Assembly (NCBI GenBank): GCA_963805715.1
Contig: CAWDVK010000004.1
Location: 248,001 to 312,000 of the forward strand
DNA length: 64,000 nt
Reading direction: 5' to 3'
DNA from: CAWDVK01 sp963805715
GTDB taxonomy: Bacteria > Actinomycetota > Actinomycetes > Streptosporangiales > Streptosporangiaceae
In this document: positions 25,684-33,711 of the stretch, piece by piece
Layout: each line of letters opens with the position of its first letter
Numbering within the stretch: position 1 is the first letter of the stretch
Notes under the pieces: model-generated
Databases searched by the model: none
The model's input: the letters and a program-made list of their open reading frames with translations, nothing else
Told to the model about the DNA's origin: nothing
Made by a program: the position numbers and the translations under genes

Positions 25684-26426
25684 CGGAGGAACGAGTGATC
25701 GGGGATCAGCTAGCCGGGGACGAGCTGGCCGGGGACGAGCTAGCCGGGGATCAGGGAAGCGCCCAGCGGCCGGTAGCCATCCTGATCGGCCCGCCGGGGG
25801 CGGGCAAGTCGACCGTCGGCGCGCTGCTGGCCGCGCGGATCGGCGTGGCGTTCCTGGATACCGATGACAGCGTGCAGGCGGTCGCTGGCAAGCCGGTGAG
25901 CGACATCTTCATCGAGGACGGCGAGCCGGCCTTCCGTGAGCTGGAGCGGGCCGCCGTGGCGGCGGCCATCGGGACGCACGGCGGCGTGCTGGGGCTGGGC
26001 GGCGGCGCGGTGCTGGATGAGGCGACCCAGACGCAGCTGGCCGGCCAGACCGTGGTGTACCTGGAGACAGGCTTCTCCGAACTGGCCAAGCGCGTCGGGC
26101 TGGACCGGCCCCGGCCGTTGCTGCTCGGCAATCCGAGGGCGCAGCTGAAGGCCCTGCTGGAGCAGCGGCTGCCGGTGTACGCCCGGCTTGCGCAGATCAC
26201 TGTCCTTACCGACGGGCGGGATCCGGCTGAGATCGCTGGTCAGATCGCCGCGCATGTATCCGGCCCCGGCGGTCCCGCCGCCGCCCCCGCCGTTCCCGCT
26301 GGCCCCGAGGGCGGTCCGGGGCCGGCGGCAACGGCCGGTCGGGGCCGTGACTCCGGCCGCCGCCAGGATCGGCGTCGGCGGCGAGCGGCCGTACGAGGTG
26401 GTCATCGGCGCCGGCGTACTCAGTGA
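25680..26426 (+). CDS. aroK: Shikimate kinase with extended ends
   Basis: 248 residues versus about 170 for the family. The core (about 30-192) has Walker A LIGPPGAGKSTVG, LDTDDSVQ (Mg/shikimate Asp), AFRELE, GLGGGAVL and DRPRPLL. The N-terminal extension is a repeat LAGDELAGDELAGD from a 15-bp DNA repeat (25709-25753). GTG 25680 overlaps aroC by 4 nt; GTG 25695 behind GGAGGA is an alternative start. The roughly 50-residue Pro/Gly then Arg-rich tail has no family counterpart, and its last 80 nt overlap the start of aroB in another frame, so the normal stop has probably been lost. Confidence 0.92.
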   Translation: MTEERVIGDQLAGDELAGDELAGDQGSAQRPVAILIGPPGAGKSTVGALLAARIGVAFLDTDDSVQAVAGKPVSDIFIEDGEPAFRELERAAVAAAIGTHGGVLGLGGGAVLDEATQTQLAGQTVVYLETGFSELAKRVGLDRPRPLLLGNPRAQLKALLEQRLPVYARLAQITVLTDGRDPAEIAGQIAAHVSGPGGPAAAPAVPAGPEGGPGPAATAGRGRDSGRRQDRRRRRAAVRGGHRRRRTQ

Positions 26427-27423
26427 GCTGCCCGCGCTGGCGGGCCAGGCACGGGCCGTCGTCGTGGTGCACGCCCGCAGCGTGGCCGGGGTTGCCGAGC
26501 GCGCCTGCCAGCTGCTCGGCGAGGCCGGCTACGCGGCGGCGGCGCAGGAAGTCCCTGACGGCGAGGCAGCCAAGGAGATCGGCGTGCTGACCCGGCTGTG
26601 GGAACGGCTGGCCGATCGCGGGATCGGCCGCGGCGATGCGATCGTCGCGGTCGGCGGCGGGGCGGTGACGGATGTGGCGGGCTTCGCCGCGGCGACCTGG
26701 CTACGCGGCATCCGCGTGATCCTCGTGCCCACCACCCTGCTGGCCATGGCGGACGCGGCTATCGGCGGCAAGACCGCCATTAACGTGGCGGCCGGGAAGA
26801 ACCTGGTGGGGGCGTTCTACCCGCCGGCCGGCGTGCTGGCCGACCTGACGGTGCTGCGGACCCTGCCGCCCGCTGAGTACGCCAGCGGGCTGGCCGAGGT
26901 GATCAAGGCGGGCTTTATCGCCGACCCGGTGATCTTGCAGTTCATCGAGGCTGACCCGGCGGCCGCGGCCCGGCCCGGCGGCCCGCACGAGCCTGAGCTG
27001 GTGCAGCGGGCGGTCGCCATGAAGGCGGCGGTGGTGTCGGCCGACCTGCGCGAGGCCGGACTGCGGGAGATCCTCAATTACGGGCACACGCTCGGGCATG
27101 CCATCGAGCGGGCGGAGGGGTACACCATGCGCCACGGCGAGGCGGTGGCGATCGGCATGACCTACGCGGCCGCGGTGGCCCGGCTCGCCGGGCGGCTCGA
27201 CGCCGCGACGGCGGAGCGGCACCGGGCCGTCCTGGCCGGGGTCGGCCTGCCCACCCGCTACCGGCCGGGCGCCTGGCCGCAGCTGCGGGACGCGATGACG
27301 ATGGACAAGAAGAACAGGGCGGCCCGGCTGCGGCTGGTCGTCCTCGACGGGCTGGCCCGGCCGGGCATCCTGGCCGATCCGCCCGAGGAACTGCTGGAGC
27401 GTGCCTACGCGGAGGTGAGCTGA
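26347..27423 (+). CDS. aroB: 3-dehydroquinate synthase
   Basis: 358 residues. Converts DAHP to 3-dehydroquinate (NAD and divalent metal). Motifs: GERPYEVVIGAGVL at the start, VGGGAVTDVAGFAAATW, VPTTLLAMADAAIGGKTAIN, GKNLVGAFYPP, metal ligands in EVIKAG and NYGHTLGHAIE with HGEAVAIGM. GTG 26347 gives the usual N-terminus; the frame stays open upstream to 26188 but that part is Pro/Arg-rich and lies inside aroK. Gap of 3 nt to aroQ. Confidence 0.95.
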   Translation: MTPAAARIGVGGERPYEVVIGAGVLSELPALAGQARAVVVVHARSVAGVAERACQLLGEAGYAAAAQEVPDGEAAKEIGVLTRLWERLADRGIGRGDAIVAVGGGAVTDVAGFAAATWLRGIRVILVPTTLLAMADAAIGGKTAINVAAGKNLVGAFYPPAGVLADLTVLRTLPPAEYASGLAEVIKAGFIADPVILQFIEADPAAAARPGGPHEPELVQRAVAMKAAVVSADLREAGLREILNYGHTLGHAIERAEGYTMRHGEAVAIGMTYAAAVARLAGRLDAATAERHRAVLAGVGLPTRYRPGAWPQLRDAMTMDKKNRAARLRLVVLDGLARPGILADPPEELLERAYAEVS

Positions 27424-27426
27424 GCC

Positions 27427-27873
27427 ATGACGACGGTGCTGGTGCTGAACGGCCCGAACCTGTCCAGGCTCGGTGCCCGCGAGCCCGACGTCTACGGGAC
27501 CGCGACGCTGCAGGACGTGGCCGATGCCTGCGCGGCGCTCGGCCGTGAGCTCGGCCTGCAGGTGGATTTCCGGCAGACCAACGACGAGGCCGAGCTGATC
27601 AGCTGGGTGCACGAGGCCATCGAGCGCCAGCGCCCCGTGGTGCTCAACCCCGCCGCGTTCACGCACTACTCCTACGCGCTGCGTGACGCGCTCGCCATGC
27701 GGACGGCCCCGCTGGTGGAAGTGCACCTGTCTAATCCCGCTGCCCGCGAGGGATTCCGGCATACCTCGGTGGTCGCCGGGGTGGCCGACGGCACGGTGGC
27801 CGGCTTCGGCCTGCTGTCGTACCTGCTGGCCCTCCGCGCGGTCGCGTCGCTGATCGAGCCCGCGCAGGCCTGA
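27427..27873 (+). CDS. aroQ: 3-dehydroquinate dehydratase, type II
   Basis: 148 residues, dodecameric type II enzyme. VLNGPNLSRLGAREPDVYG carries the catalytic Tyr and the flexible lid Arg; NPAAFTHYSYALRDAL supplies the substrate-binding Asn and His region; EVHLSNPAAREGFRHTSV holds the second catalytic His. Normal length. Last gene of the aro operon. Confidence 0.95.
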   Translation: MTTVLVLNGPNLSRLGAREPDVYGTATLQDVADACAALGRELGLQVDFRQTNDEAELISWVHEAIERQRPVVLNPAAFTHYSYALRDALAMRTAPLVEVHLSNPAAREGFRHTSVVAGVADGTVAGFGLLSYLLALRAVASLIEPAQA

Positions 27874-28012
27874 GGCGGCTGGCCGGGTCCTGCCGGGGCT
27901 GGGGCGCCCCCCGGCCCGACGTTACGATTTCATCCTGAGTCACGAAACGGCCCCGTCGGCGAGCTGCCGCCTGGCCGCCACGGCGCCGCACGGCGCGGAA
28001 GGTACAGGCCAC

Positions 28013-29053
28013 ATGCGCATCGGGATGGCACTGAATTACTCCGGCGGCTTCAGGGAGACCGTGGCGGAGCTGGCCGACTACGAGAAGGCCGGGCTGGACA
28101 TCGTGTTCGTGCCGGAGGCCTACAGCTTCGACGCGGTCAGCCAGCTTGGCTACCTGGCCGCCAGGACCGAGCGGCTGCAGCTGGCCTCGGGCATCCTGCA
28201 GCTGTACTCACGGACCCCGACGCTGACCGCGATGACGGCGGCCGGGCTGGATTATGTCTCCGGCGGCCGCTTCGTGCTGGGGATCGGGGCGTCGGGCCCG
28301 CAGGTGATCGAGGGCTGGCACGGCGTCCCCTACGACGCGCCCATCGGCCGGACCCGCGAGGTGATCGAGATCTGCCGCACGGTGTGGCGGCGCGAGCGGC
28401 TGGAGTACGCCGGGAAGCATTACACCATCCCGCTGCCCGCTGATCAGGGGACAGGCCTGGGCAAGGCACTCAAGCTGATCAATCACCCGGTCCGCGATCG
28501 CATCCCCATCGTGGTGGCGGCCATCGGCCCGAAGAACGTCGAGATGGCCGCCGAGCTCGCCGAGGGCTGGGAGCCGATCTTCTACCTCCCGGAGAAGGCG
28601 GCCGGGCAGTGGGCGGGGCCCCTGGCGGCCGGCACGGCGAAGCGCGACCCCTCGCTCGGGCCGCTGGACGTCTTCGCGCATACCTCGCTGGCGATCGGCG
28701 AGGATACCGGCGGCGTGCTGGACCTGCACCGGCCCATGCTGGCCCTGTACATCGGCGGGATGGGGGCCAGAGGGCAGAACTTCTACACCAAGCTGGTGTC
28801 GCGGTACGGCTATGAGCAGGAAGCCCTCGCCATCCAGGATGCTTACCTGGCCGGGCGCAAGGACGAGGCGGCCGCACTGGTGCCGGAGTCGCTGCTGGCC
28901 GGGATCTCACTGGTCGGACCGAGAGGCCATGTCGCCGAGCGGGTCGCGGCCATGCGAGAGTCCGGCGTCACCACCCTGAACGTGACGCCGATCGCGCCGA
29001 CCCACGCCGAGCGCGTCGCGCTGATCGAGCAGATCCGCGAGATAGCCGCCTGA
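28013..29053 (+). CDS. LLM-class F420-dependent oxidoreductase
   Basis: 346 residues, luciferase-like TIM barrel. Typical blocks: MRIGMALNYSGGF, IVFVPEAYSFDAVSQLGYLA, LQLASGILQLYSRTPTLTA, GGRFVLGIGASGPQVIEGWH, PIVVAAIGPKNVEMAAELAEG (cofactor phosphate loop). Members use F420H2 on diverse substrates; none can be assigned here. It stands alone, with a short AT-richer patch (27921-27945) as a possible promoter and a hairpin right after its stop. Confidence 0.88.
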   Translation: MRIGMALNYSGGFRETVAELADYEKAGLDIVFVPEAYSFDAVSQLGYLAARTERLQLASGILQLYSRTPTLTAMTAAGLDYVSGGRFVLGIGASGPQVIEGWHGVPYDAPIGRTREVIEICRTVWRRERLEYAGKHYTIPLPADQGTGLGKALKLINHPVRDRIPIVVAAIGPKNVEMAAELAEGWEPIFYLPEKAAGQWAGPLAAGTAKRDPSLGPLDVFAHTSLAIGEDTGGVLDLHRPMLALYIGGMGARGQNFYTKLVSRYGYEQEALAIQDAYLAGRKDEAAALVPESLLAGISLVGPRGHVAERVAAMRESGVTTLNVTPIAPTHAERVALIEQIREIAA

Positions 29054-29095
29054 GACAGCCCGGCGGCCGCCGGGGATTCGGCTGGCCCGGCTGTC
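29054..29095 (+). terminator. Hairpin after the LLM oxidoreductase gene
   Basis: GACAGCC (29054-29060) pairs with GGCTGTC (29089-29095), with an internal GC-rich stem (CGGCGGCCGCCGG) in between, starting immediately after the stop codon. No T run. Confidence 0.45.
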
Positions 29096-29238
29096 AGCCG
29101 GGGCCGGGCCTCGTGACCTGATCCGGGCAGCACTGTGCCCGGCCGGTTACGGGGGACCCGGCCGGACTCCAGGACGTGGCGGGAGCTGGACGCGTGACCT
29201 GAGCGGGGGAGGGGGATGGCCCCGGTCACGCGCCCAGC

Positions 29239-30444
29239 TCAGGCTGCGAGCTGCTGACGGGAGCCGTCGTAGACGGCCAGCGTCTCCTGGCCGACGCGCT
29301 CCCAGGAGTACCTGCTCCTGGCCCGGTCAGCGGCCGCGATGCCGCAGCCCTCGAGCAGCATCGGGCTGCCGAGCAGCTGGCGGATCCGGCGGGCGAGCGC
29401 CGCCGGGTCGTCGCGGGGGATCAGCGCGCCGGTGGAGCCGTCGACAACGGCGTCCTCGTCCGCGCCGCCCGCGCCCGCGATGACCGGAGTCCCGCAGGCC
29501 ATGGCCTCGAGCGGCTGAATCTCGGTCGGCTCGTAGCTGGCCAGGTGCACGAACAGGTCGGCGGAGCGCAGCAGGGCCGGCATCCGGGCCTGGCTGACCT
29601 GACCGGTGAACAGCAGCCGGCTCGTCACCACCTGCAGGCGCTGGGCAAGCCGGGCGAGCTGGTGCAGCACCGGGTCGGCGCCGAGCTCATCGCGCGGCGG
29701 GCCGCCGACGATCAGCAGCTCCGCGTCGGGGACCGCGGCCAGTGCCCTGATCACCGTGTCCAGCCCGTGCCCGGTTCCCTCGGGGGCGGCGGCCAGCAGG
29801 CGCGGCCGCTTGCCGCGCCGCGCGACCGGGCCGGTAGGCCCGAACCTGCTGGTGTCCACGCCGGCCGGTACCACGGCGATGGAGGTCCGCGGCACGCCCT
29901 GGCCAGCCAGATCGGCGACCTCGGCGGAGGAGGCGGCGACAACCTTGCGCACGTTGCGCCCGATCAGGCGCTCCAGCCGGATCCGCACGGCTGCGTCCTC
30001 ACAGACCACGGCCTGACGCCGTCGGTCGGCCGCGCCCAGGGAGTGGAAGCTCTGCACAACCGGAATGCTGGTGCCACGAGTGGCCGCGAGAGCCGCCAGG
30101 CCACTGGTCCAGAAATGCGCGTGCACGACATCCGGGGGGCGCTGCTGCCAGCGCTCCGCGAGCCCGGCGCTGAACGCACCGAGCTGCGGCAGCAGCTTGT
30201 CCTGCCCCAGCGGCGCCTCGGGGCCGGCCGGCACGTACTCAAACCGCACTCCGGCCACGCTGGAGGCACGCGGGCGATCGGCGGAGTCCTTGCGGGCATA
30301 AACCGTCACCTGGTGGCCCAGGCGGACAAGCGTGCCGGCCAGTGCGGCCACTTTCACGGCCTGCTCGCGCGGGTCGGCGGGGGCGGCGGCCGCGGGGCCT
30401 GCAGGCGACGGAGCAGCATGACCAGTAACTAGGGCAATCCTCAT
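29239..30444 (-). CDS. GT4-family glycosyltransferase
   Basis: 401 residues, GT-B fold, no signal peptide. N-terminal acceptor domain from MRIALVTGHAAPSP, with VVHAHFWTSGLAALAA; C-terminal donor domain with VVPAGVDTSRFGP, ELLIVGGPPRDELG, LLFTGQVSQARMPALLRSAD and the EPTEIQPLEAMACGTPVIAG block holding the retaining-GT EX7E pair. It is distantly like MshA and other GT4 enzymes, but donor and acceptor are unknown. ATG 30444 is fixed by AAGGAGA upstream; codons further 5' do not look coding. Preceded by a CRP-type site, promoter, leader ORF and terminator. Confidence 0.88.
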   Translation of the reverse strand: MRIALVTGHAAPSPAGPAAAAPADPREQAVKVAALAGTLVRLGHQVTVYARKDSADRPRASSVAGVRFEYVPAGPEAPLGQDKLLPQLGAFSAGLAERWQQRPPDVVHAHFWTSGLAALAATRGTSIPVVQSFHSLGAADRRRQAVVCEDAAVRIRLERLIGRNVRKVVAASSAEVADLAGQGVPRTSIAVVPAGVDTSRFGPTGPVARRGKRPRLLAAAPEGTGHGLDTVIRALAAVPDAELLIVGGPPRDELGADPVLHQLARLAQRLQVVTSRLLFTGQVSQARMPALLRSADLFVHLASYEPTEIQPLEAMACGTPVIAGAGGADEDAVVDGSTGALIPRDDPAALARRIRQLLGSPMLLEGCGIAAADRARSRYSWERVGQETLAVYDGSRQQLAA

Positions 30445-30514
30445 GACGTTGTCTCCTTCGAGATCCGGCACGACGATCACGAAGGGGTCATGGAGAAGGC
30501 GGGGGGTGTGCGGC

Positions 30515-30607
30515 CTACTGCGTGCGCCCGAATGGGCAAAAAAAGATGCAGGCACCTTCCACAACCACACCGTGACGGCGTGAGTGGCGTGCCTGCGTCG
30601 TAGACAC
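30515..30607 (-). CDS. 30-codon leader ORF spanning an intrinsic terminator
   Basis: GTG 30607 lies 10 nt after the -10 hexamer, so the transcript would be leaderless or nearly so. The peptide starts MSTTQARHSRRHGVVVEGAC, continues IFFCPFGRTQ, and ends at TAG 30515. Codons 3-6 form the 5' arm of the terminator stem, codons 7-12 (Arg/His-rich) the loop, codons 18-20 the 3' arm, and the T7 run encodes Phe-Phe. A translating ribosome would therefore block the terminator. There is no ribosome-binding site. The ORF could be chance, but its placement suggests a regulatory leader peptide. Confidence 0.5.
   Translation of the reverse strand: MSTTQARHSRRHGVVVEGACIFFCPFGRTQ
30538..30599 (-). terminator. 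Intrinsic terminator in the glycosyltransferase leader (attenuator)
   Basis: On the minus strand GACGCAGGCAC (30599-30589) pairs with GTGCCTGCATC (30555-30545) at 10 of 11 positions, followed directly by seven T (30544-30538). A T run this long is rare in this DNA. It lies between the promoter (30618-30645) and the gene start (30444), so it would terminate most glycosyltransferase transcripts unless overridden. It could also catch read-through from the sigma-factor operon 245 nt upstream. Confidence 0.75.
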
Positions 30608-30617
30608 CGCTAGGAAG

Positions 30618-30645
30618 ACCATAGCCGAATTTCGCGCATCGTCAA
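30618..30645 (-). promoter_or_regulatory. Promoter of the glycosyltransferase
   Basis: Minus strand: TTGACG (30645-30640), 16-nt spacer, TATGGT (30623-30618). The predicted transcription start is about 30611, four bases before the leader GTG. Confidence 0.65.
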
Positions 30646-30666
30646 GCAGGCGGCCGGCCCATTTGC

Positions 30667-30682
30667 TGTGACCCAGGTCACA
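30667..30682 (-). promoter_or_regulatory. CRP-type operator, perfect palindrome
   Basis: TGTGACCCAGGTCACA is a perfect inverted repeat and fits TGTGA-N6-TCACA, the CRP/GlxR consensus, exactly. Its centre is about 62-64 nt upstream of the predicted start at 30611, close to the class I activator position (-61.5). No plus-strand gene starts nearby, so the glycosyltransferase is the likely target. Confidence 0.7.
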
Positions 30683-30780
30683 GGCCCGGCACGGCAGGGG
30701 ACGGGAGTCGCGCCAGGACCGCGCCAGCCCGCCACGGGCTGGCGCATGACGGGCTGGCCCATGAATGGCGGGCACATGAA

Positions 30781-30818
30781 TGGCCCGCCGGGCGTCAGCT
30801 GCGACGCCGGGCGGGCCA
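30781..30818 (-). terminator. GC-rich hairpin after the sigma-factor operon
   Basis: TGGCCCGCCGGGCGTC (30781-30796), loop AGCTGC, GACGCCGGGCGGGCCA (30803-30818): a 16-bp stem with one mismatch, 26 nt beyond the stop at 30844. No T run. Confidence 0.65.
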
Positions 30819-30843
30819 GCTCAGGCGGTGACGCGGCGGCCGG

Positions 30844-31368
30844 CTAGCCGGTGCCCGCCTGGCGGTCCTCCTCGGGCGGCTTGACCGACGTCAGCCGGCG
30901 GCTGGCCGGGGCGACCTCGGCCGGGCCGGGACCAGCCAGCCTGAGGTCCGGCCGGCGGCCGCCGGGCTGGGGCCGGGGGCGCCCGGCCGCGCGCCTGGCC
31001 GCTGCCGCGGCCTCGATGTCGCCGAGAACCTGGGCGGCCAGGACGGCCGGGTCCTGCCAGAGGTAGGAGGGATAGCGCTTGTCGTCGTCATCGAGGCCGT
31101 CCTGCCCGGCCGGATCGCCGCCGTTCAGGTCCCCGTGCAGGTCCCCGTGCAGGTCCCCGTGCAGGTCCCCGTGCACGAGGATCCGGCGCCGCATCCACTC
31201 CGGCGCCACCCACTCCGACGGCCGCGCGGGCACGAAGAAGCCGACGATCCCCGTCGCCATCAGGATCAGGCCGGCCACCTGCATATTGACCGGGAAAGTC
31301 GGCAGATGCACGGCGAAGGCGGCGATGGCGCCGGCGGCCAGCAGGGTCAGGCAGGTGGTAGCTCTCAT
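30844..31368 (-). CDS. Small membrane protein co-transcribed with the sigma factor
   Basis: 174 residues. Two hydrophobic segments at the N-terminus (about 4-22 and 30-47; CLTLLAAGAIAAFAV and VAGLILMATGIVGFF) with a short turn, as in DUF6458-like actinobacterial proteins; the rest is a cytoplasmic, charged, low-complexity tail with HGDLHGDLHGDLHGDL (12-bp DNA repeat) and DDDDKRYPSYLWQDP. ATG overlaps the sigma stop by 4 nt. Function unknown; membership of a stress sigma operon suggests an envelope-stress role. Confidence 0.75.
   Translation of the reverse strand: MRATTCLTLLAAGAIAAFAVHLPTFPVNMQVAGLILMATGIVGFFVPARPSEWVAPEWMRRRILVHGDLHGDLHGDLHGDLNGGDPAGQDGLDDDDKRYPSYLWQDPAVLAAQVLGDIEAAAAARRAAGRPRPQPGGRRPDLRLAGPGPAEVAPASRRLTSVKPPEEDRQAGTG
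31126..31173 (+). repeat. 12-bp tandem repeat in the membrane-protein gene
   Basis: Four perfect copies of CAGGTCCCCGTG (plus-strand view), encoding HGDL units on the minus strand. Confidence 0.9.
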
Positions 31369-32192
31369 GACTCCCCGATATCCGCGGGCTGCCCGGGATC
31401 CAGCAGCCGCTCACGCAGGTAGCTGAGCGACTGCGCGATGAGCCGCGACACATGCATCTGGGACAGCCCGAGCCGCTCGCCGATCTCGGCCTGGGTCATG
31501 TTCCCGTAGAACCGCAGCAGCAGGATGCGCTGCTGCCGCTGGGGCAGCTCTCGCCAGTGCGCGGCCAGAGCCTCCATGTCCAGCGCGCGCTCGACTCCGG
31601 GGTCCTCCTCGCCGAGCAGCTCGGCCAGGCTGCCCGATTCCGCCTCGCCGGTGACGGGCGCGTCCAGCGACCAGGCGGAGAAGCCGAAGTCGGCGCGCCT
31701 GGCTGCCTCGATGTCGGTCAGGCTGACCCGCATGTGCTCGGCGATCTCGGCATCCGTCGGCGTCCGGCCCAATTCCTGGGTCAGCTCCGCGGCTACCTTG
31801 CGCAGCTCCAGCAGCAGCTCCTGGGTGGACCGCTGGACATGGACCTGCCATCTCTTATCTCGGAAGTGCCGCTTGATCTCGCCGCTCACGCAGGCCAGCG
31901 CGTACGGCCCGAGGCTGGTGCCGATCTCCGGGTCGAACCGGTTGATGGCCTTCATCAGCCCGACGTAACCCACCTGCATCAGCTCATCCGCCGATTCAGG
32001 ACTGCCCAGGTACTTCCGCGCGCACGACCGGACCAGTGACTGGTAGCGGCTGACCAGGATCTCGCAGGCCGCCGCGCGAAGGCTGCTGCCTCGTGGCTGG
32101 TCCCGGATCAGCGTCAGCAGCTCCCTGTCGTCGCTGCAGGTCAGTTCCGATACCGATGGGGTAGCGGCTGCGCTTAGTGTCATCGCCGTCAC
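31365..32192 (-). CDS. SigB/SigF-type alternative sigma factor
   Basis: 275 residues with sigma regions 2, 3 and 4 and no region 1. Region 2 (about 38-110): YQSLVRSCARKYLGSPESAD, ELMQVGYVGLMKAINRFDPE, YALACVSGEIKRHFRDKRW. Region 3 (about 120-170) and region 4 (about 212-262): ELPQRQQRILLLRFYGNMTQ, AEIGERLGLSQMHVSRL. This is the general-stress/sporulation group (SigB/F of Streptomyces, SigF of Mycobacterium). GTG 32192 follows GGAGG. No anti-sigma RsbW-like gene is adjacent, which is unusual for this group. A promoter of its own class lies upstream. Confidence 0.92.
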   Translation of the reverse strand: MTAMTLSAAATPSVSELTCSDDRELLTLIRDQPRGSSLRAAACEILVSRYQSLVRSCARKYLGSPESADELMQVGYVGLMKAINRFDPEIGTSLGPYALACVSGEIKRHFRDKRWQVHVQRSTQELLLELRKVAAELTQELGRTPTDAEIAEHMRVSLTDIEAARRADFGFSAWSLDAPVTGEAESGSLAELLGEEDPGVERALDMEALAAHWRELPQRQQRILLLRFYGNMTQAEIGERLGLSQMHVSRLIAQSLSYLRERLLDPGQPADIGES

Positions 32193-32242
32193 GAGTCTGC
32201 CTCCTCAGTCATCCGGTGGGGGTCCCGGACGCGGTCGGGGGT

Positions 32243-32266
32243 ATGCCCGACCGGAACGAAATAAAC
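32243..32266 (-). promoter_or_regulatory. Candidate SigB-type promoter of the sigma gene
   Basis: Minus strand: GTTT (32266-32263), 14-nt spacer, GGGCAT (32248-32243), close to the SigB/SigF consensus GTTT-N14-16-GGGTAT. It is 51 nt upstream of the start codon, consistent with autoregulation. Confidence 0.5.
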
Positions 32267-32403
32267 ATCGCGGTCGCTGCGCTGCGATTCGAGCAGGGCG
32301 CGCGGAGCTGTCGCCAGCCCGGCGCCACTACCGGGCTGGCGGCTGTCCGGGCAGGCTGCACCGGTAGTACCGGCGAGCCGGGCGGGTCGGCCGAAGGAGT
32401 GAT

Positions 32404-33685
32404 ATGCGCCGGAAGAAAATGAGAAGTCAGCCAGCGGGCGCCGCGGCGGTGGTCATCATCGGCGGCGGCTTCGGCGGCCTGGCCGCGCTGAACGCGCTGG
32501 CCGGCACCGGCATCAGCGTGACGCTGGTGGACCGTAACGTCTACAGCACCTTCCAGCCGCTGCTCTACCAGGTGGCGACGGCCGGCCTCACGTCCTCCAA
32601 CGTCGCCTACCCGCTGTGGGCGGCGGCCCGCAAGGCCGGGGCCAGGTTCCGCAAGGGTGAGCTGGCCGGGATCGACGAGGCGGCAGCCAGCGTGCTGCTG
32701 GCCGATGGCGGCAAGCTCCGTTACGACTACCTGATCCTGGCCACGGGCGTGGCCGCCGCCTTTTTCGGCGTGCCGGGCGCGGCGGAGCACAGCATGAGCC
32801 TGTACACCCGCAAGGACGCAGTCCGGCTGCGAGACCGGCTGATGACCGAGCTGGAACAGCGCAGCACCAGGCAGTCGGGCGGGGACCTGGCCATCACGGT
32901 CGTCGGCGGCGGCGCCACCGGCGTGGAGCTGGCCGGGACGCTGGCCGACCCGCAACATCGCCCTGCCGGCGTCCTTCCCCGAGGTTGACCCGTCGGCCGT
33001 GCACGTCCGGCTGATCGAGCAGGGTGACGCGCTGATAGCGCCGTTCCAGCCGGGGCTGCGTGAGTATGCCCGGCAGCAGCTGATCGACCGCGGGGTGGAA
33101 GTGCGGCTCGGGGCGGCTATCAAGGAGGTCTCCGCCGGCCGGGTCCTGCTCGGTGACGGCACGTCGCTGCGCAGCAACGTCACCGTGTGGGCGGCGGGCG
33201 TGACCGGGCCGGCTGATGCGGGCCCCGCGCTGCCGCGCGGCCGTGGCGGCCGCTACGCCGTAGGCCAGGACCTGCGGGTAGAGGGACAGGACCGGATCTT
33301 TGCCGTCGGCGACGTGGCCGTCCAGGGCGACGACCCGGTCGCCCAGCTGGCCCAGCCGGCCATCCAGGAGGGACGGCACGCGGCCGGGCAGATCCGGCGG
33401 CTGATGGCCGGCCAGCCGACGATCCCGTTCCGCTATCACGACAAGGGGACGATGGCGACGATCGGGCACCGCTCGGCGGTCGTCCAGCTGCCGCGCGGAA
33501 TCCGGCTGCGCGGCACGCTCGCGTGGCTCGTCTGGCTGGCCCTGCACCTGGTGACGCTGCTGGGCAACCGCAACCGCCTGTCGGCGCTCGTCAACCTGTC
33601 CTGGCGGTATCTCACCTGGAGCCGGGGCGGCGGCCTCATCATCGGGGACGAGGAGTCCCCGCCGGCTCAGCAGCCCGCCCGCTGA
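32404..33685 (+). pseudogene. ndh: Type II NADH dehydrogenase (NDH-2), frameshifted
   Basis: Together the two pieces make a full-length (about 427-codon) FAD-dependent NDH-2. First piece (32404 to about 32950): FAD motif VVIIGGGFGGLAALNAL, YSTFQPLLYQVATAGL, NAD motif ITVVGGGATGVELAGTLAD. Second piece (about 32951-33685, +1 frame): NIALPASFPEVDPSAVHVRL, VTVWAAGVTGPADAG, IFAVGDVA, AQPAIQEGRHAA, and a C-terminal amphipathic helix. The first frame runs on to a stop at 32988. Homologues read GTLAD-(L/M)-RN here, so two bases seem missing near 32948-32951. ATG follows GAAGGAG. Natural mutation or assembly error. Confidence 0.88.
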
Positions 33686-33711
33686 GGCAGGCCGCAAGCT
33701 GAGCGGCCAGC

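Noticed and set aside
26188..26346. N-terminal extension of AroB
   Set aside because: Pro/Arg-rich and inside aroK; the family N-terminus begins just after GTG 26347.
30684..30775. In-frame upstream extension of the leader ORF (a longer 86-residue gene)
   Set aside because: The added codons overlap the CRP site and promoter and have no ribosome-binding site or recognisable sequence.
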